Below, one piece after another: positions 26,633 through 34,038 of a DNA stretch of 64,000 nucleotides (positions are counted from its first letter, which is position 1; the number at the start of each line of letters is the position of its first letter). The notes beneath the pieces are model-generated. The model worked only from the letters and a program-made list of their open reading frames with translations. It was not told the origin of the DNA and made no database searches. Source of the DNA: Rugamonas fusca. Its GTDB lineage: Bacteria > Pseudomonadota > Gammaproteobacteria > Burkholderiales > Burkholderiaceae_D. Location of the stretch: positions 62,001-126,000 of the forward strand of contig NZ_JACEZS010000011.1 of assembly GCF_014042365.1 (NCBI RefSeq), read 5' to 3'. The translations under genes were made by a program, and so were the position numbers.

Positions 26633-27823
26633 CTACTTTCCACAGCGCGCGCTGGCCGGCTGGCCGCACACGATCAGCCGCTCCACGTCCGGGTTGCCCA
26701 GGTAGTCCAGGTGGGCCAGGTCGGGCCGCTCCAGCAGCCCAAGCCAGGTGGGGGCGTTCGAGACGAGGACGTTGAACACCACCACGCCGGCGCCGTCGTA
26801 GCGTTGCGGCGGCAGGGTGTAGGACAGCAGGTCGTTCGGGTCGGTGAAGCCGACCAGCACCAATGGCGGCGTGATCACCCCCGCCTTCGCCGGCGTTGTC
26901 GTTGCCACCGCTGCGCCCGCGCGGCGCAAGGCCAGCAGCTGCTGCAAGCTGTCTGGCGGTGCGGCCGGGGCGCGCATCTCGTTGCCAGCCGCCAGCGGCT
27001 GATCGGCCATCGCCAGCAACGGAATCTGGTTGGCCGCCATCACCAGGTAGCGCAGCCGGTCCACGGCTTGCCGCGCCAGCCGCGCCGCCGGCGAGGCACT
27101 GTCTTCGCTTGTCATGCGCAACAGCGTGTCGAACAGCAGCTTGCTGCCCATGCTGTGCGAGATCACCACCAGCGGCACTTGCGCCGCCTGGCTCCCCGCC
27201 TGTTCTTCATTTTCCTTCTGCCGTGCCGCCAGCACCTGCACGATGGCGTCGCGCATGGCCAGCTGCATCCGCTCGCGCGCGGCGCCTTCGTAGATGATGG
27301 CGTCGGGCAGGCAGTCGTCCACCAGCGTGTCCTTGCCGCGCGCGTTCAGGCGTGCGCGCGTGAGGCCGAGCGTGGGCTGGCCTGCGCATTCGGGGGATGC
27401 TTCGCTGTGGTCGTAGCACAACTGGCTTTTGATGCGGCGGGTCAGGGGCGACCAGATCAAGGCGTCCACGCGCAGCTTGCCGTAGCGGGTGGCCAGTGTG
27501 GTGGGGACAATCTGCACGCGGCCATCCTCGGCCGGCGGCGGGGCCGGGGCCGGCCCGGGCGATGCGGCGCCCATGGCCTGGCCCAGCTGGGTGGCCACGC
27601 GCGGGGCCCAGCTGGCGTCGTGGCTGCAGATGCCGTGCACCAGCAGCACGTCGACCGGCTGGCCGCCGGCATTGGCCAGCAGGTCGGCCAGGCCGGGGAA
27701 GCGGGTGTCGGCCTGCAGGTTCACGGGGGGATGGTAGGGCGTGCCGCACGCGGTCAGCAGCAGATTGGCCAGCATGGCCAGCATGCAGGCCCGGCGTGGC
27801 GACGGGCAGGTGGGCAGCTTCAT
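26633..27823 (-). CDS. Alpha/beta hydrolase-like lipoprotein
   Basis: A 396-residue lipoprotein: signal peptide with lipobox LLTAC and Cys26. The hydrolase-like core begins VDVLLVHGICSHDASW and has a nucleophile-elbow-like VVISHSMGSKLLFD, suggesting an esterase or lipase; the acid and His are not certain. Two Cys-containing insertions (QLCYDHSEASPECAGQ) may be disulfide linked. The start at 27823 is set by the lipobox and GGAG upstream; a much longer reading through the 11-bp repeat tract to 28195 is rejected. Confidence 0.72.
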   Translation of the reverse strand: MKLPTCPSPRRACMLAMLANLLLTACGTPYHPPVNLQADTRFPGLADLLANAGGQPVDVLLVHGICSHDASWAPRVATQLGQAMGAASPGPAPAPPPAEDGRVQIVPTTLATRYGKLRVDALIWSPLTRRIKSQLCYDHSEASPECAGQPTLGLTRARLNARGKDTLVDDCLPDAIIYEGAARERMQLAMRDAIVQVLAARQKENEEQAGSQAAQVPLVVISHSMGSKLLFDTLLRMTSEDSASPAARLARQAVDRLRYLVMAANQIPLLAMADQPLAAGNEMRAPAAPPDSLQQLLALRRAGAAVATTTPAKAGVITPPLVLVGFTDPNDLLSYTLPPQRYDGAGVVVFNVLVSNAPTWLGLLERPDLAHLDYLGNPDVERLIVCGQPASARCGK

Positions 27824-27924
27824 GGCGGATCTCCGTAGCGGCGCGTGGGCGCGCGATGGAGTCCAGTGTATTTTTCCTGCGGCCGCCAGCTTTGCGGCGC
27901 CGCAGGGGAGGCGCTGGTATGTGC

Positions 27925-28034
27925 CCTGCGTGTTGCCTGTTGATGGCCTGGGTGTGGCCTGGGTGTGGCCTGTCCGTGGCCTGTATTTGGCCCGTGTGTG
28001 GCCGGTGCGTGGCCTGTGCGTGGCCAGCGTGCGG
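27925..28034. repeat. Tandem array of ten 11-bp units
   Basis: Ten consecutive 11-bp units with consensus CCTGTGCGTGG (variants CCTGGGTGTGG, CCTGTCCGTGG, CCTGTATTTGG and others) fill most of the 232-bp gap between the lipoprotein start at 27823 and the end of the membrane gene at 28056. The 11-bp period is near one helical turn of DNA. No direct-repeat/spacer structure of CRISPR type is present. Confidence 0.85.
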
Positions 28035-28055
28035 CGGCTGGGCGATTGGCGTGGT

Positions 28056-28544
28056 TTAGTGCGGGCGGTGCGGATTGGTGCGCCGTCCCAGCACGATGTG
28101 CAGCACGAACAATGCCCCCGTGGCCAGCCCCACCACCCAGTGCAGCGCCGACCACACGGGGCGGTCGCTCTCGCCGGCCAGGTAGTACAGGCCAAAGCCG
28201 GTGGCGATCAGGAACAGCATGGTGATGATCATGCCCCAGCCCGTGGCCAGGTTGCGGCCGGCCTTGAGGGCGCGCCGGATGTGGGCGTTCATCAGGCTAC
28301 CCAGGAAGAACAGGGTCAGCATGACGGCCGCGCCGTGCAGCTTCATCGACCACGGTTCCAGCGGGTGCACGGTTTCGCCGAATTGGCCGGCCTGGCGCAG
28401 CCAGTAGCGCGCCACCAGCCAGGCGGCGCCGCTGGCCAGCAGCAGGGCCAGGCTGGCGTACACGCAGCGGCGGTGCCAGCGTTCCAGCTTGAGGTTGATA
28501 TGGAGCCGGGCCGCGGCCCGTTGTTGGGTGGTCTGGGTATGCAT
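28056..28544 (-). CDS. Multi-histidine inner-membrane protein (DUF4405/cytochrome b561-like)
   Basis: A 162-residue membrane protein with four predicted helices. Histidines lie in or near the helices: the HRR before helix 1, KLHGAAVMLTLFFLG, LMNAHIRRAL, SALHWVVGL and FVLHIVLGRR. Spacing suits two b-type haems, as in cytochrome b561 or DUF4405 proteins, which would carry electrons across the membrane. It is the last gene of the Fur-box operon, starting 8 bp after the apbE stop. The haem binding is inference from the His pattern. Confidence 0.7.
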   Translation of the reverse strand: MHTQTTQQRAAARLHINLKLERWHRRCVYASLALLLASGAAWLVARYWLRQAGQFGETVHPLEPWSMKLHGAAVMLTLFFLGSLMNAHIRRALKAGRNLATGWGMIITMLFLIATGFGLYYLAGESDRPVWSALHWVVGLATGALFVLHIVLGRRTNPHRPH

Positions 28545-28552
28545 CGCCGAGA

Positions 28553-29392
28553 TTATAAGCGAAGCGCGCTGGCGCCCATGGCGCGCAGCGCCGGATGGTT
28601 GCAGTCGCCGCTGGCCAGCACCACCTTGGTCAGCGCGTCGGCCACGGCGCAGCTTTCGGCCCGCACGGAGACGCTGGCGCCATCCGTGATGGGGGCGCCG
28701 TCGCGGCCGTCCACCAGCGCGCTGACGGTGTGCCCGGCGTGCTGGCGCGCCGTGAAATAGTTGGCCGAGGTGGCCAGCGCCTCGTTGCGGATGGTGACGC
28801 GGGCGCCCGCCTGCGCCAGCGCGCGCGGATCGCGGATCGCCACCGGCCAAGGCGCTTCGCCCATGGCGCGCAGGTCGCCGCCGGCGTTGACGCAGGCGTT
28901 CACCACGCCGGCTTCGCGCAGCGCGGCGATGGCCAGGTCCACGGCGTAGCCCTTGGCGATGCCGCCCAGGTCCACCCACCCCGGCGCCGCCTTGCGCACC
29001 ATGTGGTTGGCCTCGCAGCGCAGCACCGTCACGCCGGGGCGGTAGGCCGGCAGGTCGGGGTGCGGCGCGGGCAGGCAGTTCCAGTCCACCAGGCGCGGCG
29101 CGCAGGCGATGTTGAAGATGCCGTCCGATTGATCGGCCACTTGCTGGGCCAGGTGCAGCACCTGCCAGGTGTGGGGATGGACGGCGATGGTTTCGCTGGC
29201 CCAGGCCAGGTTGAGGCGGGCCACGTCGCTGGCGCCGTCGTGGAAACTCATCAGGCGGTGCACCAGCGCCACTTGCGCGAACGCTTGCGTGATGGCCTGT
29301 GAGGCCGCTTGCTGGGCGTCCGGGGCCAGGTCGGCGCCGGCCACGGTGATCTCCACCATGGTTCCCAGCCAGGGCTGGGCGCGCCGTATCAT
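28553..29392 (-). CDS. apbE: FAD:protein FMN transferase (ApbE family)
   Basis: A 279-residue ApbE-type enzyme, which covalently attaches FMN from FAD to a Thr/Ser of partner proteins. Family elements include LMSFHDGASDVARLN, WVDLGGIAKGYAVDLA, NAGGDLRAMG and the C-terminal SCAVADALTKVVLASG. It starts MIRRAQPWLGTMVEI at 29392, overlapping the stop of the FMN-binding protein gene by 4 bp (ATGA), which strongly suggests that protein is its substrate. There is no clear signal peptide or lipobox, unlike many ApbE proteins, so its compartment is uncertain. Confidence 0.87.
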   Translation of the reverse strand: MIRRAQPWLGTMVEITVAGADLAPDAQQAASQAITQAFAQVALVHRLMSFHDGASDVARLNLAWASETIAVHPHTWQVLHLAQQVADQSDGIFNIACAPRLVDWNCLPAPHPDLPAYRPGVTVLRCEANHMVRKAAPGWVDLGGIAKGYAVDLAIAALREAGVVNACVNAGGDLRAMGEAPWPVAIRDPRALAQAGARVTIRNEALATSANYFTARQHAGHTVSALVDGRDGAPITDGASVSVRAESCAVADALTKVVLASGDCNHPALRAMGASALRL

Positions 29393-29922
29393 TTTTTCAG
29401 TACCACCTGGGCGATGGCGGCGATGCGCCGCACGCCATCCGTCAGGTGGGTGCACGACAGCGTGGCGCCGCTGATGTTGGCGATGCCGTCGCCGATGGCC
29501 AGTCCCGCTGGCGCCGTCTTGCCGACGAACTGGCGGCGCCAGGCCGGGGTGCGGATTTCGCCGCCGTGGCTTTCGCGGTAGGTCAGGATTTCCACTTGCC
29601 GGATGGTGGCGTCCGGATTGAGGCCGACGGCGTACGAGATCAGCTCGAACTTGCCGATCACGTCGTCGAGCACCATGTAGCCGAGCAGGGCGTCGCCCTT
29701 GTAGGCGCCGAACACGCGCCAGTTCACGGAGCGGGCCGGCAGGCCGGCCAGCTTTTCCACCTGCTGCATCTGCGGCAGGGTGAGCGCCACGTTCTGTTCG
29801 CGGAAGCTGGTGGCGTCCGCGAACATGAGTTTTTGCGCCTGCTCCACGTTCAGGTACTGGGTGGCGAAGGCGGGCGCGCAGGCGGCGCCGGCCGCCAGCG
29901 GGATCAGGGCAAGGTAGCGCAT
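29389..29922 (-). CDS. Periplasmic FMN-binding domain protein
   Basis: A 177-residue exported protein: signal peptide MRYLALIPLAAGAACAPAFA, then an FMN_bind (NqrC/RnfG-like) domain. The flavinylation motif is ISGAT with Thr154 as the expected covalent FMN site; GDALLGYMVLDDVIGKFELISYAVGLNPDATI is the domain core. The gene lies 14 bp downstream of the porin gene and overlaps apbE, so synthesis of the carrier and its modifying enzyme are coupled. Likely an envelope one- or two-electron carrier. Confidence 0.85.
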   Translation of the reverse strand: MRYLALIPLAAGAACAPAFATQYLNVEQAQKLMFADATSFREQNVALTLPQMQQVEKLAGLPARSVNWRVFGAYKGDALLGYMVLDDVIGKFELISYAVGLNPDATIRQVEILTYRESHGGEIRTPAWRRQFVGKTAPAGLAIGDGIANISGATLSCTHLTDGVRRIAAIAQVVLKK

Positions 29923-29936
29923 GGCCGGCCCCCGTA

Positions 29937-31292
29937 TCAGTAGGAGAAGCCCACGCCCAGGTTCAGGCGGTCGCGGGTTTTGTCTTCGCGGAATTTCTGG
30001 TAGTCGGCCTTCAGCACCACGCCTTCGCCCACTTTCAGGTTGGCGCCCACGGTGGCCACTTTCTCGTCCGTGCCGGTGGCCACGTCCAGCCCTTGCGGCA
30101 GGGCGGCGTAGGTTTTGGCCGTGTTGAACTGCTCGTAGCGCACGAAGGGGCTCAGCACGTAGTCGCCCGACTTGAGCAACTGGTAGGCCGCCTGCATATA
30201 CCAGCCGGCGAAGCTGCTCGGCACCGGGGTGGGGCTGCCCACCAGCGTGGCGTTGAGCGCTTCCGTGTTGCTGATCTGGCCGCGCGCATACAGGGCCGCC
30301 AGGTCCCAGTGGCCCGGCGTGTAGCGGGTGTGCAGGTCGTACACGGTGACGCGGGCGTCCTGGCCGGCGAAACCGGCCGCCTTGTGGCCAGCCTTGCCGG
30401 TGAAGACGGAGCCGCCCACCAGCAGGCCGGGCACGCCGCGCCAGTTCAGGGCCGCGTGCACGCTCAGGTCGCGCGACTTGGCTTGCTGGCCTTCCTGGTG
30501 GATGGCGCCCAGCGGCGATTCGCGGCCTTCTTCCGAGGCGGCGTCCCACTTGCCCAGGTCGAAGCCGGTGGTGATGCCCGTGTCCCAGGTCAGGCCGGCG
30601 GCCGTGTCGCCCGACAGGCCCACGCCCACTTCGCGCCAGGTGGACGGAATGATGGCCGTCTCGACGAAGTTGCGCTCGACGCCGTAGTAGGCGGTCGGCT
30701 CGTGGTTGGTGTTGAGCAGACCCGATGGGATCAGGAACAGGCCGGCCTTGCCGCGCAGGCCGTTGGAAAATTCGCGCTCGATGTACAGTTGTTCGATCTC
30801 GCTTTCGCCCTTGTCGTCAGCCGAGACGACGGCGTGTTCCCATTCGAACTCGGAGACCATCTTGGTCTTGTCGTCGAAGCGGTGGGTGATGCCGATCACG
30901 GCGCGGCGCACGTCGGCCTGGGCCGCGCTGGCGTCCTTGGTGGGGCGGTTGTAATTGATTTCGCCGTAGCCGGTGACGATGGTTTTCGGTGCGGAGGCGG
31001 CTGCCAGTTCGGCGGCCGCTTGCGGTGCGGCGGCAGGTGCAGCCGCAGCGGCGGCTGGCGCTGGTGCCGGAGCGGCGGCCATGGCTTGCTGGCGCTGCTC
31101 GACGGCTTCCGTCTTCTTCACGCTGGCGCGCAGTTCCGCCTTCAGCTGTTCCAGTTCGGCGGCCATCTTTTCGATTCGCTGCATCAGTTCCGCCTCGCCG
31201 GCCGTGGCGGCCAGCGGTGCGCCCAGGAAGGCGGCCGCCAGGGCTGCGGCGATCACGCGCTTGTTCATCATCTTGCTCATCGTTTGGCTCAT
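29937..31292 (-). CDS. Outer-membrane porin (phosphate-selective porin OprO/P-like)
   Basis: A 451-residue outer-membrane protein. After a signal peptide (ending LAATAGEAEL) there is a coiled-coil segment (about 33-70, heptads of MQRIEKMAAELEQLKAEL), an Ala/Pro-rich linker, and from about 105 a series of alternating amphipathic strands ending in the terminal aromatic FSY, as required for beta-barrel assembly. The fold class resembles OprO/P-type porins; with the Fur box upstream it may admit an iron-related ligand rather than phosphate. It is second in the operon, 24 bp after the peroxidase. Confidence 0.8.
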   Translation of the reverse strand: MSQTMSKMMNKRVIAAALAAAFLGAPLAATAGEAELMQRIEKMAAELEQLKAELRASVKKTEAVEQRQQAMAAAPAPAPAAAAAAPAAAPQAAAELAAASAPKTIVTGYGEINYNRPTKDASAAQADVRRAVIGITHRFDDKTKMVSEFEWEHAVVSADDKGESEIEQLYIEREFSNGLRGKAGLFLIPSGLLNTNHEPTAYYGVERNFVETAIIPSTWREVGVGLSGDTAAGLTWDTGITTGFDLGKWDAASEEGRESPLGAIHQEGQQAKSRDLSVHAALNWRGVPGLLVGGSVFTGKAGHKAAGFAGQDARVTVYDLHTRYTPGHWDLAALYARGQISNTEALNATLVGSPTPVPSSFAGWYMQAAYQLLKSGDYVLSPFVRYEQFNTAKTYAALPQGLDVATGTDEKVATVGANLKVGEGVVLKADYQKFREDKTRDRLNLGVGFSY

Positions 31293-31316
31293 CTTGTTCT
31301 CTCTCGTCTGCGGGTC

Positions 31317-32528
31317 TTAAGGTTGATTCTTGTAGCCGTCGGTCAGGGTGCCGAGGAACTGCACCAGGTCGTCGATCTCGGCCGGCGACAGCGCGGGCGC
31401 CATGCCGGGCTGGCGGTTGTAGGGCACTTCCTTCACGTTCACGTTGGCGCGGTATTGGGGCGGCATGTCGTTGAACTTCTCTACCGTGCCGTCGGCGTTG
31501 ACCGGATACCACAGCGCCGGATTGGTGTCGCGCGTGACGTAGAAGCGCACCACGTCGGTCAGGTTGCTGAACGCGCCGTTGTGGAAGAACACCTTGCGCG
31601 TGGCCACGTTACGCAGCGTGGGTACCTTGAAGGCGCCGCACAGGTCGGCGCGCTCGGACAGGTCGGTGCGGTCCGGGCCGCACAGGCCCAGGTCGAAGTA
31701 GCTTGGGTCGGCGGTGGCGGCCAGGCGCGGGTTGCGCGGCACGCCCAGGTTGTCGAAGGTGAAGTCGGTGAACAGGGGCGCCGCGCCGTCCGCGCCGCGC
31801 GCGCTCGTGTGACAGGCCGCGCAATTGCCCTTGGTGGGGTTGTTGAACAGGGCCAGGCCGCGCAGTTCGGCGTCGGCCAGTTTCACTTTACCGGCCAGGA
31901 ACAGGTCGTACTTGGAATCGTAGGGGTGGAACGACGGGTCTTCCAGCTGGAACTGCTGCAGTGCGTAGGTCATGCGGCTGAACGCCTGCTCGGGCTGGTC
32001 GAGGATGGTGTCGCCGAACTGCTGGCGGAAGCGGGCCGCGTACGACGTCTGTTTCAGGCGCGCGATCACGTCGGCTACGCTGGCGTTGGCCATTTCGTGC
32101 GGCGCCAGGAACGGACGCTGGCCCTGCTCGGCCAGCGACTGGGCGCGGCCGTCGCGGTCGAAACCGCCCGTGGGCGTACCATCCTTGGCGAACGCGAAGG
32201 CGGGCGTGCGTTCCAGGTAGCGCAGCGACGGCACGGCGCGGAAGCCGGGCGTGGTGCCGTCCGGGCCGCCCGGTTCCGCCGCCAGCGCGCTGGTGGGGCC
32301 GTGGGCGTTGGCCGGGTTGTGGCAGCTGGCGCAGGACTGGCGGCCGGAGGCGGACAGCGACTGGTCGCTGAAGATCAGCGCCCCCAGTTGGGCCGGTTCG
32401 CTCAGGCTGGAGGTGGGCGTGGGGGCGGTGCTGTTACCGGAGGTGGAACCGCCGCCGCAGGCGCTCAGGGCCAGCAGCAGGGCGGCGCCCGCCAGGCGCG
32501 TCATGGTCGCGGAAAGAGTCATTCGCAT
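31317..32528 (-). CDS. Di-haem cytochrome c peroxidase/MauG-like lipoprotein
   Basis: A 403-residue exported protein with a lipobox (LLLALSAC) and two CxxCH haem c sites, CASCH near residue 67 and CAACH near 240, spaced as in bacterial di-haem peroxidases and MauG. Typical family parts are GALIFSDQSLSASGRQSCASCH, LFNNPTKGNCAACH and PTLRNVATRKVFFHNG. The start at 32528 is the first ATG; two later Mets (the best at 32504) give a tighter signal peptide, so the start is uncertain. First gene of the operon behind the Fur-box-like palindrome. The partner may be peroxide, iron or a substrate protein. Confidence 0.85.
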   Translation of the reverse strand: MRMTLSATMTRLAGAALLLALSACGGGSTSGNSTAPTPTSSLSEPAQLGALIFSDQSLSASGRQSCASCHNPANAHGPTSALAAEPGGPDGTTPGFRAVPSLRYLERTPAFAFAKDGTPTGGFDRDGRAQSLAEQGQRPFLAPHEMANASVADVIARLKQTSYAARFRQQFGDTILDQPEQAFSRMTYALQQFQLEDPSFHPYDSKYDLFLAGKVKLADAELRGLALFNNPTKGNCAACHTSARGADGAAPLFTDFTFDNLGVPRNPRLAATADPSYFDLGLCGPDRTDLSERADLCGAFKVPTLRNVATRKVFFHNGAFSNLTDVVRFYVTRDTNPALWYPVNADGTVEKFNDMPPQYRANVNVKEVPYNRQPGMAPALSPAEIDDLVQFLGTLTDGYKNQP

Positions 32529-32552
32529 TGCAATGAAGTTGGTGGTTTAACT

Positions 32553-32577
32553 GCAAATGAGAATGATTATAATTTGC
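32553..32577. promoter_or_regulatory. Fur-box-like operator
   Basis: A 25-bp near-perfect palindrome: arms GCAAAT (32553-32558) and ATTTGC (32572-32577) around GAGAATGATTATA. Half-sites match in 10 of 12 positions. GAGAATGATTAT is the core seen in Fur boxes (consensus GATAATGATAATCATTATC). It is 25 bp upstream of the peroxidase start, where it would cover the promoter, and should repress the five-gene operon when iron is plentiful. Confidence 0.8.
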
Positions 32578-32648
32578 GATTTGTTTGAAGGCAATACGCC
32601 GGTTGGCCTAGCTTGATTTGGTGGGGGGGATTCGAAAGAGGCAAACGA

Positions 32649-32702
32649 GGGTCAGGTCCGGCATTCCGACATGAGTTCGTGTCTGAATGCCGGACCTGAC
32701 CC
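32649..32702. repeat. REP-like palindrome, GGGTCAGGTCCGGCATTC family
   Basis: Arms of 23 bp (32649-32671 and 32680-32702) pair with a single mismatch around an 8-base loop. The arm begins GGGTCAGGTCCGGCATTC, shared with the element at 50651. It lies 22 bp after the stop of the minus-strand M14 peptidase gene and probably serves as its transcript end. Same general architecture as the GGGGACGT family but a different sequence. Confidence 0.85.
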
Positions 32703-32723
32703 CCCACAGATGTAAGTGAGTAC

Positions 32724-33851
32724 TTACTGTGCGCGCAGCGCTTGCAACACTGGTTGCAGGATGGACTTGCCCAGTTCGGCGCTACGGGCGCCGCTCCAGC
32801 CCGCTTCGGGATCGGGATCGTTGGCGTTGTCCTTGAATGGCATTTCCAGCGTCAGCGACAGGCAGCCGAAGGCGTGGGTCACGTAGGGCGAACCCATGGT
32901 CAGCGTCTCGGCCGTGAACGGGGTGGCGCCGTAGCCATGTTCGTCCTGGAAGTCCGGGCTGGCGATCTTGAAGTCGGCGATGAACTTCTGCTGGGCCGCC
33001 GCCTGCTCGGCCGTGAACTCGGGCAGCGATTCGCTGCCGGCCACGAACACGTAGGGCAAACCTTCGTCGCCGTGCACGTCGAGGAACAGGTCGCAGCCCA
33101 CTTCGTGCATCTTCTCGCGCACCAGGAACACTTCCGGGCTGCGCGCCATGGTCGGGTTCATCCACTCGCGATTGAGGTTGGCCCCGGCCGCGTTGGTGCG
33201 CAGGTTGCCGCGCACGGCGCCGTCCGGATTCATGTTCGGCACCACGTAGAATTCGGCCTCCGCCAGGCACTGGCGGCCGAACGGGTTGGCCGGGTCCAGC
33301 AGCGCTTCGACCATGCCTTCGACGAACCATTCAGCCATCGTTTCGCCGGGATGCTGGCGGGCGATCACCCACACTTTTTTCTCGGCGGCCGGATTGCCGA
33401 TCACCAGCATGTTGAGGTCGCGGCCGTCCACGGTGCTGCCCAGGTCCACCAGCTGCACCAGCGGCGACAGCTGTGCCGAATCGAGCAGGGCAAGGTGGCG
33501 CTCCCACGAGTAGGGCTCGAAATAGGCGTAGTACACGCTGTCGTGGGTAGGCGTGTGGTCGATCGTCATGACCTGGCCGTCGAAGCTGGTGGGCACGCGG
33601 AACCAGGTTTCGCGGTCGTAGCTGGCCACGGCCTCGTAGTCCTTCCAGCCGTCCGGGTAGGCGCTCTGGCCGGCGTTCAGGAAGCGCATGGTGAGCGCCG
33701 TCTCGCGCGCGCCCTGCACGCGGAAGAAGAACCACTGGGTGATGTCGGCGTGCGAGTCCTTGCGGATATTGAGCTCGATGGCGGAAGGGTCGTCCGCGCG
33801 CAGCACGTCGATCGCGCCGGCATCGAATTGATGGCTGATTTTGATGGGCAT
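32724..33851 (-). CDS. M14-family metallocarboxypeptidase (cytosolic CCP-like)
   Basis: A 375-residue zinc carboxypeptidase without a signal peptide. Zinc ligands are His167 and Glu170 (RQHPGETMAEW) and His260 (FLDVHGDEG); the catalytic Glu is Glu336 in LTLEMPF. An N-terminal beta domain (about 1-120) precedes the peptidase, as in the cytosolic carboxypeptidase group that includes bacterial homologues of tubulin deglutamylases. NPDGAVRGNLRTNAAGANLNREW is the family's substrate-binding segment. Natural substrate unknown. It is transcribed divergently from the second TRAP binding protein. Confidence 0.88.
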   Translation of the reverse strand: MPIKISHQFDAGAIDVLRADDPSAIELNIRKDSHADITQWFFFRVQGARETALTMRFLNAGQSAYPDGWKDYEAVASYDRETWFRVPTSFDGQVMTIDHTPTHDSVYYAYFEPYSWERHLALLDSAQLSPLVQLVDLGSTVDGRDLNMLVIGNPAAEKKVWVIARQHPGETMAEWFVEGMVEALLDPANPFGRQCLAEAEFYVVPNMNPDGAVRGNLRTNAAGANLNREWMNPTMARSPEVFLVREKMHEVGCDLFLDVHGDEGLPYVFVAGSESLPEFTAEQAAAQQKFIADFKIASPDFQDEHGYGATPFTAETLTMGSPYVTHAFGCLSLTLEMPFKDNANDPDPEAGWSGARSAELGKSILQPVLQALRAQ

Positions 33852-34038
33852 TGCTTAGGGTCCTGTTGGATTCAGAGAAAAAAGTGGACTGCGCTTGTGG
33901 CGCAATTGTCGCAATGATACAAGCTTTGGCGCCGTGCAGCCCGCAAACGGGGCGTGCGCGATTGCCCCTCTGGCAAGATGGCTCTACACTTAACGGCCCG
34001 CTTGTCGTTCCAGTGCAACCAACTTTGGAGTCCAGTTC

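Noticed and set aside
27925..28034. CRISPR-like array
   Set aside because: Units are 11 bp, contiguous and degenerate, with no spacers and no cas genes.
27824..28195. N-terminal extension of the lipoprotein hydrolase through the 11-bp repeat
   Set aside because: The lipobox and ribosome-binding site place the start at 27823; the extension is only repeat-encoded.
30093..32588. An 831-codon plus-strand open frame opposite the Fur-box operon
   Set aside because: It is antisense to clear porin and peroxidase genes, and its product is low-complexity His/Gly/Arg-rich as expected from GC-rich reverse frames.
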